From a virus: 52,902 nucleotides of DNA. The notes beneath the pieces were generated by a model. The model was not told the origin of the DNA and ran no database searches. It saw only the letters and a list, made by a program, of their open reading frames with translations. Positions 43,988 through 49,978 of this stretch are shown piece by piece (positions within the stretch are counted from its first letter, which is position 1; each line of letters opens with the position of its first letter). The translations under genes were made by a program, and so were the position numbers. The stretch covers positions 1 to 52,902 of IMG/VR virus record IMGVR_UViG_3300021335_000025. One strand, given 5' to 3'.

Positions 43988-44253
43988 AATACTAAACGTG
44001 CCTTAGATGTTTTTTTCAAAAAGTTAAGTTCCATTGCCTGATATTTAATCTTTTCTTTCAATGGTTTTGAAAGTAACTTTGGAACAGATTCTAATTCAAT
44101 GTTATTTCTTTCACAAAAGATAATAATTGCATCAATATAATTTACATCATCATTCTCTTGGACAATTTTTTCAATTTCTTGAGCAAACTTAGATGGACAA
44201 ACAAATCTTTCTCCCAAAATCTTATTGAACTCTTTTTCTATTTTATTATTCAT
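43984..44253 (-). CDS. 33: gp33 late transcription co-activator
   Basis: Starting from the ATG at 44253 (MNNKIEKEFNKILGERFVCP), the product is 89 residues (T4 gp33 is 112). GGAAATA precedes this ATG, while the in-frame ATG at 44274 has no ribosome binding site. Conserved features are KFAQEIEKIVQE, IDAIIIFCERNNIELESVP and KPLKEKIKYQAMELNFLKKT. gp33 links the sliding clamp to RNA polymerase at late promoters, which fits the NATAAATA boxes found before the structural genes. It is the first gene of the gp33-gp59-DUF1825 unit. Confidence 0.88.
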   Translation of the reverse strand: MNNKIEKEFNKILGERFVCPSKFAQEIEKIVQENDDVNYIDAIIIFCERNNIELESVPKLLSKPLKEKIKYQAMELNFLKKTSKARLVF

Positions 44254-44298
44254 TATTTCCAGTATTGTGGGCATAAAAATTTTGTAATAGTGAAATCA

Positions 44299-44327
44299 AT
44301 AATACCAAATAATTTAAAAAATGTCAA
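44299..44327 (-). promoter_or_regulatory. Sigma70-type promoter for gp33-gp59-DUF1825
   Basis: The minus strand shows TTGACA (44322-44327), 17 bases, then TATTAT (44299-44304). The predicted start is near 44292. The -35 overlaps the stop of the nuclease gene. Confidence 0.85.
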
Positions 44328-45001
44328 GAAATATTCGCAAGTTTGTCGTTTAAAAACTTTTTAATATACTTAACAAGAATTTTTAGATATTTTGATTTGT
44401 CATATTCTTCATATACAACACACTCTCCATTCTCGCAAGCCATAATAATCACGAACTTCTTAACAGATATTCCTGTCAATTCGTGTAGCATACAAGCATA
44501 AGCACAGCATTGAACAAAATACCCTTCAATCCATTCTCGCGGTTTTGGTTTTGCAGAAGTTTTGAAGTCAACGATTGCCAATTCTCCATCAAATTCAGCA
44601 ATACAATCCACTGTTCCAGCAATTCCTAAAAATTCACTGTAAAGAGATCCTTCAAGCGCAAGGATATTATTTATCCTGTTTAAAGTTGGTTTGGAAATCC
44701 TAAACAGAATCTCTGAAATAGGTTGAACATCGGATAATTTCCGATTATATAAGTGATCCTCAACAAGAAGGTGGAAATCGGTTCCACGACTTGTTGCTCG
44801 TTTTGTAATCTTATCTGCTTCTTCTTCACCAACCCTCTTTCTCCATTTTTGAAAGAAATCTTTTTTATAGTGACTGATTACAGAAGTGATAGAAACAAGT
44901 CGTAGAACTTCTTCTTTTGTAGGAACTTTATAATAACGAACGCCATCAATCAATTCCCTGGTAAGTGTGGGAAATTCAGTTTCAATGTGATTAAAAATCA
45001 T
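44324..45001 (-). CDS. RecB/Cas4-like PD-(D/E)XK exonuclease
   Basis: A 225-residue nuclease. The motifs are a GTDFHLLVEDHL helix with the early His/Glu, then GIAGTVDCIAEFDGELAIVD giving the V-D and I-V-D, then FKTSAKPK with the Lys, then a QCCAYACMLHE helix (Q-x-x-x-Y motif). This is the RecB-type order. Such enzymes cut or resect DNA ends and are common in cyanophages near PhoH and ThyX. The ATG overlaps the PhoH stop (TAATG). No Cys cluster for an iron-sulfur centre is seen, which argues against a true Cas4. Confidence 0.85.
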   Translation of the reverse strand: MIFNHIETEFPTLTRELIDGVRYYKVPTKEEVLRLVSITSVISHYKKDFFQKWRKRVGEEEADKITKRATSRGTDFHLLVEDHLYNRKLSDVQPISEILFRISKPTLNRINNILALEGSLYSEFLGIAGTVDCIAEFDGELAIVDFKTSAKPKPREWIEGYFVQCCAYACMLHELTGISVKKFVIIMACENGECVVYEEYDKSKYLKILVKYIKKFLNDKLANIS

Positions 45002-45771
45002 TAATTAATTCCTAGTTCAAGTTTTGCCAAAATATATTCTTTACAAATACCAGAACGAACAATGTCTTCTGGTCCAAATTCAATAAGATCGAAAGATGGC
45101 ATAATTCTTAAGATCTTCATAAAATCAATAATACCATTCTTTTCGTTTGTCTTGATCAAGTCTGACTGAGTTGCATCTCCACAGAACATAATCTTAGAAT
45201 CTTGTCCAACTCGGGTGATAATGGAATCCAATTCGTGGAAATTAAGATTCTGAAACTCATCAACAATAATAATAGCATTATCTAAAGTTGTTCCTCTAAT
45301 AAAAGAGGTTGACCAGAAACTGATAGTTCCTTGTGCTTTCAGAGATGCATATAGCATTTCAAATGAAGGATCATCAGGCATCTCGAACATAAATTTTACC
45401 ATATTTTTGTATGGTATTTGGTACAGAGATGATTTATCCTCGTGATCTCCTGGAAGAAATCCAATCTCTCTAGTGGCAACAAGAGATCTTACAATATAGA
45501 TTTTATCGTATGGAGACCTTTCATTTAATACCTCACATAATGCATTATAAAGAGTAATGAAAGTCTTTCCAGTACCAGCACATCCATATGATACCAAATT
45601 TTGTCCCGATTTGAAAGATTCAAATAATTTTGTTTGATTTTCTGTTAGAGGTTCAATATCCAACAATTTATCAGAATTAATTTGATTCTTTCTTTTTCTC
45701 AACAACCTAGCATTTGGGACTTCTGACCCCATTGGATGGATGTCTCCACTGCTCTTTCTTTTTCTTGCCAT
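45001..45771 (-). CDS. phoH: PhoH-like ATPase
   Basis: A 256-residue protein with Walker A GCAGTGKTF at residues ~64-72, Walker B AIIIVDEFQN near ~168-177 and sensor-like MFCGDATQSDLIKTNEKNG. These define PhoH-family P-loop ATPases, which are related to the N-terminal domain of RecD-type helicases. PhoH is a common marine phage gene. Its link to phosphate starvation is by name in E. coli and its phage role is not settled. The basic N-terminus (MARKRKSSGD) may bind nucleic acid. It is followed by the RecB-like nuclease with a 1-base overlap. Confidence 0.93.
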   Translation of the reverse strand: MARKRKSSGDIHPMGSEVPNARLLRKRKNQINSDKLLDIEPLTENQTKLFESFKSGQNLVSYGCAGTGKTFITLYNALCEVLNERSPYDKIYIVRSLVATREIGFLPGDHEDKSSLYQIPYKNMVKFMFEMPDDPSFEMLYASLKAQGTISFWSTSFIRGTTLDNAIIIVDEFQNLNFHELDSIITRVGQDSKIMFCGDATQSDLIKTNEKNGIIDFMKILRIMPSFDLIEFGPEDIVRSGICKEYILAKLELGIN

Positions 45772-45778
45772 GTGTTAA

Positions 45779-46024
45779 TTAGATACGTGATTTACTTCCG
45801 CCAGCTTTTGATGCTTTCTTAAGAACTTCGCCCCATCCAGGGTTTTTGTTGATGTGCTTGTCTCGCCATTCACCAACTTCTCCCGAACCAGGACAAGTAG
45901 ATGGATCAGACCAATCTCTGTCCCAGTCTGGGTTATCTGTTTTCCATTGATCCCACTCGTGAACGCTTAAAACCACCTCTTTTTGTTCACCAGTATTTTT
46001 GTTAATTACAGGATAAGTTGCCAA
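45779..46024 (-). CDS. Conserved small protein with TTG start, function unknown
   Basis: An 81-residue protein (MATYPVINKNTGEQKEVVLS). The first codon is TTG at 46024, supported by GAGGTG five bases upstream. There is no in-frame ATG nearby. The start resembles small proteins annotated as FmdB-like in cyanophages, but the usual Cys pairs of FmdB zinc ribbons are missing (only one Cys, in PSTCPGSGEVG). The rest is Trp- and Asp-rich (WDQWKTDNPDWDRDWSD), with a basic tail. It lies between thyX and phoH in one operon. Confidence 0.75.
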   Translation of the reverse strand: MATYPVINKNTGEQKEVVLSVHEWDQWKTDNPDWDRDWSDPSTCPGSGEVGEWRDKHINKNPGWGEVLKKASKAGGSKSRI

Positions 46025-46049
46025 ATTTCACCTCAATAGCATAGTTTAT

Positions 46050-46691
46050 TTAGACCCATTCAAGTGCTTCTGAAACAGTTGGGAACTGCTCCATAAAGAT
46101 CTTCTTACAAGCATCGGCAATATCCATATGCTCCTTCTGAGTTCCATTGGCCGACCTAAGTGTTATGTAATGAATCCAGGAGCGGCACGATCCACTCATA
46201 TAGATGCGTGTGGGCGTTGCCAGAGGAAGCACAAAACGAGCACATTCTTTTGCGATTCCCATATCAAGCATTGACTGATAAAGAACCATTGAGTCATCAA
46301 AGTGTTTCCGAATCTTACTCTCAAACTCTTGCTTTACAGAATCATCGATATCATCAATAGAGTTCTGACGGTTCTTTGTATCCTGGCGACGCAAGTCAAA
46401 GAGAGGAATGCTATCTCCCAAAAGAGAACTATCAGCATAGCGTTGTGAAAATTCCTGATATGTAAACGAACGGTGTCGAAGAATTTGTGCTGCTATGCCC
46501 CTAGTGGTCTCAATCTCAAGAGTCATGAATGCCTGCTCAAATACGCTCCAGTGCTGGTGTTTCACGCAGTACTTAAGAAGACCCGCAACGTTCGGGTTCT
46601 CCTGGTTGGCGGGGTTGCTAACCCTCGCTACGTAACCCATTGTCTTCTCAGCATCAGGGGTCACAGAAATCAGTTTTACTTGCTCACTCAT
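46050..46691 (-). CDS. thyX: ThyX FAD-dependent thymidylate synthase
   Basis: A 213-residue enzyme that makes dTMP from dUMP using methylene-tetrahydrofolate and FAD. The ThyX motif RHR-x7-S is present as RHRSFTYQEFSQRYA near residues 73-87. Further conserved parts are HWSVFEQAFMTLEIETTRGI and RIYMSGSCRSWIHYITLRSA. It lacks any ThyA features. It supplies thymidine for phage DNA, as in many marine T4-like phages. The ATG overlaps the end of the preceding 59-residue gene by 8 bases. The following gene starts about 25 bases after its stop. Confidence 0.96.
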   Translation of the reverse strand: MSEQVKLISVTPDAEKTMGYVARVSNPANQENPNVAGLLKYCVKHQHWSVFEQAFMTLEIETTRGIAAQILRHRSFTYQEFSQRYADSSLLGDSIPLFDLRRQDTKNRQNSIDDIDDSVKQEFESKIRKHFDDSMVLYQSMLDMGIAKECARFVLPLATPTRIYMSGSCRSWIHYITLRSANGTQKEHMDIADACKKIFMEQFPTVSEALEWV

Positions 46692-46863
46692 TTTCTTTTT
46701 TATAGTTTTTACGTTTCTTTTTGAGTTCTTTTAACTCTGCTTTGATAAGTTGATAGGCAGTCTCTCCATCAATCTTATTTCCCATTTCCATTGCAATAAT
46801 AACATCGGTGCGAGTTCCGAAGTGTTGCAAAGCCCTTTCGAAGGAATCTAAATCTTCATACAT
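46684..46863 (-). CDS. Small protein before thyX, function unknown
   Basis: A 59-residue frame: MYEDLDSFERALQHFGTRTD, then VIIAMEMGNKIDGETAYQLI, and a Lys-rich end. It is helical and highly charged. Its ATG overlaps the TGA of the upstream 75-residue gene (TGATG) and its stop lies inside the start of thyX, so all three are translationally coupled. That packing supports it as real despite its length. No named family is recognised. Confidence 0.7.
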   Translation of the reverse strand: MYEDLDSFERALQHFGTRTDVIIAMEMGNKIDGETAYQLIKAELKELKKKRKNYKKENE

Positions 46864-47090
46864 CAGTCTGGGTATCCATCATCGTCATCACTATATAACC
46901 GATATTGATTCTTGGAAGTACTTTCTTCATGATAATCAGGTTCATATGAATCATCAATTTTTTGAATTAAATCCTCAAACTTGATAATGTTTTCTATATT
47001 ATCATCCTTAGAATCTTCCATTTCCAACTTAAGAGATTCAATCAGAAGTTCCATGTTTCGAATTATCAATGAAATTTTTTTCTTGTTCAT
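46863..47090 (-). CDS. Small acidic protein, function unknown
   Basis: A 75-residue protein (MNKKKISLIIRNMELLIESL...). The first half is a probable helix or coiled coil (LLIESLKLEMEDSKDDNIEN) and the end is a string of acidic residues (YRLYSDDDDGYPD). It is the first gene of the thyX operon, 14 bases after the predicted start from the promoter at 47111-47139. Acidic tails of this type are common in small phage proteins that bind host proteins, but nothing specific can be said. Confidence 0.7.
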   Translation of the reverse strand: MNKKKISLIIRNMELLIESLKLEMEDSKDDNIENIIKFEDLIQKIDDSYEPDYHEESTSKNQYRLYSDDDDGYPD

Positions 47091-47110
47091 TTTATTCGCG
47101 CAGCAAAAAC

Positions 47111-47139
47111 ATTTTACATAAAAAAAGAGAGGGTGTCAA
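47111..47139 (-). promoter_or_regulatory. Sigma70-type promoter with -35 inside a terminator loop
   Basis: The minus strand shows TTGACA (47134-47139), 17 bases, then TAAAAT (47111-47116). TTGACA overlaps the loop of the terminator at 47119-47147, and the terminator T-run forms part of the spacer. It drives the 75-residue gene, the 59-residue gene and thyX. Confidence 0.75.
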
Positions 47140-47147
47140 CCCTCTCT
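47119..47147 (-). terminator. Rho-independent terminator of the riboswitch cassette
   Basis: The minus strand reads AGAGAGGG-TTGACA-CCCTCTCT followed by a T7 run. The stem is 8 bp with no mismatch. It lies 3 bases after the stop of the 26-residue micro-gene and ends the transcript that starts near 47585. Confidence 0.92.
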
Positions 47148-47149
47148 AA

Positions 47150-47230
47150 TCACTTAAGTAAATGAACTTCAGCAACTATCAACAACATAAATGCCATTGA
47201 TGCCAAAGTTATTTCTGCTACTGTCAGCAT
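47150..47230 (-). CDS. Micro-gene 3 of riboswitch cassette: hydrophobic 26-residue peptide
   Basis: MLTVAEITLASMAFMLLIVA followed by EVHLLK. It is almost entirely one hydrophobic helix, long enough to span a membrane. The ATG overlaps the end of the 35-residue frame by 7 bases (ATGCTGA), with TTGGGG about 9 bases upstream. It is the last frame before the terminator. The family is unknown. It may be a small membrane-bound regulator, which is inference from hydropathy only. Confidence 0.45.
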   Translation of the reverse strand: MLTVAEITLASMAFMLLIVAEVHLLK

Positions 47231-47331
47231 TTTTTTGCCCCAACAATATGTGCAATTTGTGCTTTATGTAGTCTATTCTGTTTTTGTTTTTGATCTTTAA
47301 TGATCTGCAGGACATTCAGTTTCACTTGCAT
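47224..47331 (-). CDS. Micro-gene 2 of riboswitch cassette: basic 35-residue peptide
   Basis: MQVKLNVLQIIKDQKQKQNR followed by LHKAQIAHIVGAKKC. It is basic and helical. It overlaps the DUF4278-like gene by 10 bases upstream and the 26-residue frame by 7 bases downstream. A small basic helical peptide under a glutamine riboswitch recalls cyanobacterial glutamine synthetase inactivating factors, which are small and basic. No sequence match is claimed. Confidence 0.5.
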   Translation of the reverse strand: MQVKLNVLQIIKDQKQKQNRLHKAQIAHIVGAKKC

Positions 47332-47456
47332 ACCTCTTTAGTTTCGGTATGCTTCACACCTCTGTAGGTTTCTACAAAGGTTTCTTTTGAACAAACCATC
47401 TTATTCAGACGGTCATTGGTGTCATAAGCGGCACCACGATATACGACTTTAGCCAT
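47322..47456 (-). CDS. Micro-gene 1 of riboswitch cassette: DUF4278-like 44-residue peptide
   Basis: MAKVVYRGAAYDTNDRLNKM, ending TYRGVKHTETKEVCK. The two Tyr-Arg-Gly motifs (VVYRGAAY near the start and TYRGVKH near the end) are the signature of DUF4278, a small cyanobacterial family of unknown function. GGAGG lies 7 bases before the ATG. It is the first frame after the riboswitch at 47492-47584 and thus the direct target of its control. It overlaps the next micro-gene by 10 bases. Confidence 0.75.
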   Translation of the reverse strand: MAKVVYRGAAYDTNDRLNKMVCSKETFVETYRGVKHTETKEVCK

Positions 47457-47491
47457 GAGATTGCCTCCAAAGAAATGAGTTAATTAAAACC

Positions 47492-47584
47492 CGTTCCTTC
47501 GGGCGGTTTGCGTTCGCTATTTGCAAATAGCGAATGAACGATCCGTTCCGCCGTCCTACTTGCGACCAGTTACCTGGTTGAACG
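47492..47584 (-). ncRNA. Glutamine riboswitch (glnA / Downstream-peptide class)
   Basis: The minus-strand RNA folds by hand as a three-way junction. P1 is CGTTC (47580-47584) with GAACG (47492-47496). P2 is ACCAG-GTAA-CTGGT. The junction CGCAAGTAGGAC resembles the conserved G-x-A-A-G-U-A-G-G. P3 is GGCGG with CCGCC, enclosing a long hairpin with arm TTCGCTATTTGCAAATAGCGAA (10-bp palindromic stem). The J3/1 joint CGAAG precedes GAACG. These are the conserved elements of cyanobacterial glutamine-binding RNAs, which typically precede short reading frames. An alternative CCCG-AAGGAA-CGGG-TTTT hairpin would disrupt P1 and could be the off state. Confidence 0.85.
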
Positions 47585-47591
47585 TAAGCAC

Positions 47592-47620
47592 ATTATAGTG
47601 CTATCAACTTATGTAGTCAA
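47592..47620 (-). promoter_or_regulatory. Sigma70-type promoter of the riboswitch cassette
   Basis: The minus strand shows TTGACT (47615-47620), 17 bases, then TATAAT (47592-47597). The predicted start near 47585 coincides with the first base of the aptamer, so the leader is essentially all riboswitch. Confidence 0.9.
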
Positions 47621-47646
47621 GTGGTTTTGTATTTTATAATACAGTT

Positions 47647-47886
47647 TTAAATAAGTTCTTGATTTTTAAGGTATTGTAAGGTTTCTTTAATACTGCCAAT
47701 GTGTTTGCTACCAATTGCTACCTGTGGATATGTTGCTTCTTTACCAAACTCCATTTCAAATTGACGTTCACTAAAGTCTATGCCCTCAATATATTCATGA
47801 AACTCACCGCCAATATTTTTAAGAAGCATACTAATACGCTCACACTCCTGACTACCGTTACTATAGATTACTGCCGTTTCATTCAT
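47647..47886 (-). CDS. Glutaredoxin-like protein lacking the first active-site cysteine
   Basis: A 79-residue thioredoxin-fold protein. VIYSNGSQECERISMLLKNI occupies the glutaredoxin active-site position but has S-Q-E-C in place of C-P-x-C, so only the second Cys remains. EATYPQVAIGSKHIGSIKET has the conserved cis-Pro region (T-Y-P-Q-V) and the G-x-x-x-x-G-S glutathione-binding loop. Loss of the nucleophilic Cys argues against dithiol reduction. It may bind glutathione or a partner. A canonical glutaredoxin is encoded at 50297-50533. Its ATG overlaps the stop of the 40-residue gene. Confidence 0.8.
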   Translation of the reverse strand: MNETAVIYSNGSQECERISMLLKNIGGEFHEYIEGIDFSERQFEMEFGKEATYPQVAIGSKHIGSIKETLQYLKNQELI

Positions 47887-48005
47887 AGTTGATAAAATTT
47901 AATTAGATAACTTTTAAATTCTGGTACATGTGCTAATGTAGACTGCAATATAAACCATTGAGAAGCAGTGGAAATGATATTATAAGTTTTTATATTATCA
48001 TCCAT
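47883..48005 (-). CDS. Small protein, function unknown
   Basis: A 40-residue frame: MDDNIKTYNIISTASQWFIL, then QSTLAHVPEFKSYLIKFYQL. It ends in an ATGA overlap with the glutaredoxin-like gene and fills the gap after the 105-residue gene. No strong ribosome binding site precedes it. Aromatic-rich and helical, it could be peripheral to a membrane. No family is recognised. Confidence 0.45.
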   Translation of the reverse strand: MDDNIKTYNIISTASQWFILQSTLAHVPEFKSYLIKFYQL

Positions 48006-48035
48006 AAATTGAATCTCTATAATATAATGTGTCAC

Positions 48036-48353
48036 TCAATCTCTCTGCCTCCAATCTTCTGGTTTATCTTGTGAGAAAAAGTCGATTATATCATCAGCAC
48101 TTGTAAATCCGGTACGATGATTTGATGGATCTGGATCTCCAAGATCCATCGCATTCATAAAGTCATCTAGACTTCCTTCTTTCATCTCTGGATTATTTGC
48201 TGCCCTTCTTGCCTTGCGAAGCATTGCTTCAGCAGATCCATTTGACTTTGCAAGTTTTTGAGCCCAAATCATATCTTCAATTTGAACTTCCTCACGCCTT
48301 GCAATTCTACCACAAATACTCTCCATGCGGAGTCTATATTGAGAAGAAAGCAT
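48036..48353 (-). CDS. Conserved protein, function unknown
   Basis: A 105-residue protein (MLSSQYRLRMESICGRIARR...). The first ~60 residues are basic helices (IEDMIWAQKLAKSNGSAEAM, LRKARRAANNP). The end is acidic (SLDDFMNAMDLGDPDPSNHR, ADDIIDFFSQDKPED). The order of basic helices and acidic linker suggests a nucleic-acid or protein adaptor, but no domain is recognised. ACGAGGGATATA precedes the ATG, and an AATAAATA box lies 20 bases upstream. Confidence 0.75.
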   Translation of the reverse strand: MLSSQYRLRMESICGRIARREEVQIEDMIWAQKLAKSNGSAEAMLRKARRAANNPEMKEGSLDDFMNAMDLGDPDPSNHRTGFTSADDIIDFFSQDKPEDWRQRD

Positions 48354-48372
48354 TATATCCCTCGTTTAGTTT

Positions 48373-48380
48373 TATTTATT
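48373..48380 (-). promoter_or_regulatory. Candidate late promoter (AATAAATA)
   Basis: The minus strand reads AATAAATA, 20 bases before the ATG of the 105-residue gene, closer than the ~30 bases seen at other late promoters. It lies in the ~100-base gap after the 66-residue gene. Confidence 0.45.
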
Positions 48381-48452
48381 AAAAACCCTCATGCGAAAAA
48401 ATTTGCCGGAATTTTTTTCGCCAAAAAATGAAATGCAAAAGTGATTTTTAAA

Positions 48453-48653
48453 TTAGTCAATAGGATTTTCCTTTGACTCCTCAATCAATCCCTTAACATA
48501 TTCCTCAGTACCATCTAAAGTTTTAACTTGGTATAGATGTGATCTCATATACTTTTTGACATTCTTATATTTTTTTAGAAGAGAATTAAGTTCTTTTTTA
48601 TTAACTAAGAATTTAACATCATCTTCTTTTTCTTTTCCAAATCCTTTAGTCAT
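48453..48653 (-). CDS. Small charged protein, function unknown
   Basis: A 66-residue protein (MTKGFGKEKEDDVKFLVNKK). It is lysine-rich and helical (ELNSLLKKYKNVKKYMRSHL), with a short strand pair near YQVKTLDGTEEYVKGLIEES. Its ATG overlaps the stop of the preceding gene (ATGA), so it is translated with the 103-residue protein. No motif is recognised. Confidence 0.7.
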   Translation of the reverse strand: MTKGFGKEKEDDVKFLVNKKELNSLLKKYKNVKKYMRSHLYQVKTLDGTEEYVKGLIEESKENPID

Positions 48654-48961
48654 TTTTTAGATTTCTTTTCCTTTTTATCATTACCCCACAATTTGGGGTT
48701 TACCATTCCATAACCAAAATCAATTTTTTGAACTGCTCCAGGACCATACTTGTCGTAGTACATATCAAAGAGGTTTACTGTCTTACTACATCTTGTTAGG
48801 TCAATATAAGTTTTTCCATCAACTTTATACCAGATCAATTTTGCATCGTTTGGAAAACTTTTATCTTTTGCAATTTCCAATGTAGTTTTTTCCAAAAGAA
48901 TTTGACACCCATATTCATGTGGCAGAACGTTTTTTGAAATTTTATTTTCTTGTTCTGCCAT
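48650..48961 (-). CDS. Conserved protein, function unknown
   Basis: I place the start at the ATG at 48961 (MAEQENKISKNVLPHEYGCQ), giving 103 residues. GGAGG lies 8 bases upstream, whereas a longer frame to 49006 lacks a ribosome binding site and overlaps the preceding gene. The core contains LIWYKVDGKTYIDLTRCSKT, then FDMYYDKYGPGAVQKIDFGY, and a Lys-rich tail. The KYGPGAVQKIDFGYG...NPKLWG segment looks strongly constrained, as in conserved cyanophage proteins. The function is unknown to me. Confidence 0.75.
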   Translation of the reverse strand: MAEQENKISKNVLPHEYGCQILLEKTTLEIAKDKSFPNDAKLIWYKVDGKTYIDLTRCSKTVNLFDMYYDKYGPGAVQKIDFGYGMVNPKLWGNDKKEKKSKK

Positions 48962-48987
48962 AACAGTATCCTCCGAAAAAACAACTG

Positions 48988-49566
48988 TCACGAACGTCCT
49001 CCCCAAACAATGTCTGGATAAGACTCTGCAACAATTTCCTTTGTAATTTTATATTTATCTTGAAGTTTTTTATCCTTCACTAAGCACATAAGTTCTGCCT
49101 CAAGTGGATGCAATCCCTTCAACATATTAATAAAGATAGTTTCCTTTCTGACTTGAGAAATTGCGTTACTCCCACCTTTACAAAAGAGATAAAAGTTTTG
49201 ATACTCATTCCTGATAGAAGACTTTGCAGATGCTTCAGCAAAATCTTCTGTTCCATAGTATCCAGTAGTCTTCATTCCATCACTCTTAGACTTACTTTCA
49301 ATCATATCACTAAGATTACCACCAACGTTGGTTTGCTCATCAACGTCTGCATAAGGAACTGGTCCTGAAGGTAAAACACTAATTACGGATTCGTCAAAAT
49401 TCATAATAAAGATGGAAACAAGAGCAGGATTTCTGTACTCTTGCAAAACCTCAATTTTTTTTGCTTTACTTCTCTGCTTAGAAGCAAGTTCTAAAATCTC
49501 ATGTTGAAATGGATTTGGTTGTAGTTTTACAATTGGTTTATTCGTCGTCTTCTTCGTCGTAGTCAT
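48988..49566 (-). CDS. Conserved protein, function unknown
   Basis: With the ATG at 49566 (MTTTKKTTNKPIVKLQPNPF), the product is 192 residues. It overlaps the preceding membrane-protein gene by 29 bases in another frame. A LQPNPFQHEILELASKQRSK segment is followed by ALVSIFIMNFDESVISVLPS. The end has ETIFINMLKGLHPLEAELMC and LVKDKKLQDKYKITKEIVAE, which resemble motifs in conserved cyanophage proteins. The latter helical region could bind nucleic acid. No catalytic residues are identified. Confidence 0.75.
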   Translation of the reverse strand: MTTTKKTTNKPIVKLQPNPFQHEILELASKQRSKAKKIEVLQEYRNPALVSIFIMNFDESVISVLPSGPVPYADVDEQTNVGGNLSDMIESKSKSDGMKTTGYYGTEDFAEASAKSSIRNEYQNFYLFCKGGSNAISQVRKETIFINMLKGLHPLEAELMCLVKDKKLQDKYKITKEIVAESYPDIVWGGRS

Positions 49567-49756
49567 AATTGTTTTCAAATCGTACTGCTAAAATTTCATC
49601 AGGTAAAAGATTACCATTCTCATCAAACATCTCCGGATGAGCATATACTGGTGCTGTGCTGTAGAAATGTTCTTTTGCCAACCATCCTACCACACCACCA
49701 ACAAAAAAGAACATTATCGAAATAAGAGTGCTGATCGTTAGAGTTACTGCTAACAT
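49538..49756 (-). CDS. Small membrane protein, function unknown
   Basis: A 72-residue protein with one N-terminal membrane segment (TLTISTLISIMFFFVGGVVG, residues ~6-25). A short linker follows and then an acidic cytoplasmic or periplasmic tail ending NNYDYDEEDDE. GGAGAAAGAAA precedes the ATG. The acidic tail is encoded by the bases that also encode the Thr/Lys-rich start of the following gene. No family is recognised. Confidence 0.75.
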   Translation of the reverse strand: MLAVTLTISTLISIMFFFVGGVVGWLAKEHFYSTAPVYAHPEMFDENGNLLPDEILAVRFENNYDYDEEDDE

Positions 49757-49774
49757 TTTCTTTCTCCAGAGAGT

Positions 49775-49978
49775 CTATTTTTTCCTAATGTCTATGTAAA
49801 AGTTCAGGTGTAAAACAATCTCTCTACGAAAAAGAGAAACCATCTTACCAAACTTTAATTGAAAAGATTTTGGTGGTTCTGGTTTACTCCTCCTATTACG
49901 TAACATTAACTCAAATCCCCGATTAATCTGGGGTTCTGTTTTATTTAGTTTTCTTTCGTCGGCCTGGTCGTTTGTCAT
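49775..49978 (-). CDS. Small basic protein, function unknown
   Basis: With the ATG at 49978 (MTNDQADERKLNKTEPQINR), the product is 67 residues. GGAAGT lies 9 bases upstream. A longer start at 49996 is possible. The protein is basic throughout, with a RREIVLHLNFYIDIRKK end. It overlaps the preceding gene by 38 bases. The family is unknown. Confidence 0.5.
   Translation of the reverse strand: MTNDQADERKLNKTEPQINRGFELMLRNRRSKPEPPKSFQLKFGKMVSLFRREIVLHLNFYIDIRKK

Noticed and set aside
44324-45001. Cas4 as the name of the PD-(D/E)XK nuclease
   Set aside because: The cysteine cluster for an iron-sulfur centre is absent and there is no CRISPR context. RecB-like exonuclease is safer.
48988-49006. 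Longer N-terminus (MGRTFVTVV) for the gene ending at 48650
   Set aside because: No ribosome binding site, and it would extend the overlap with the preceding gene. The ATG at 48961 has GGAGG at good spacing.
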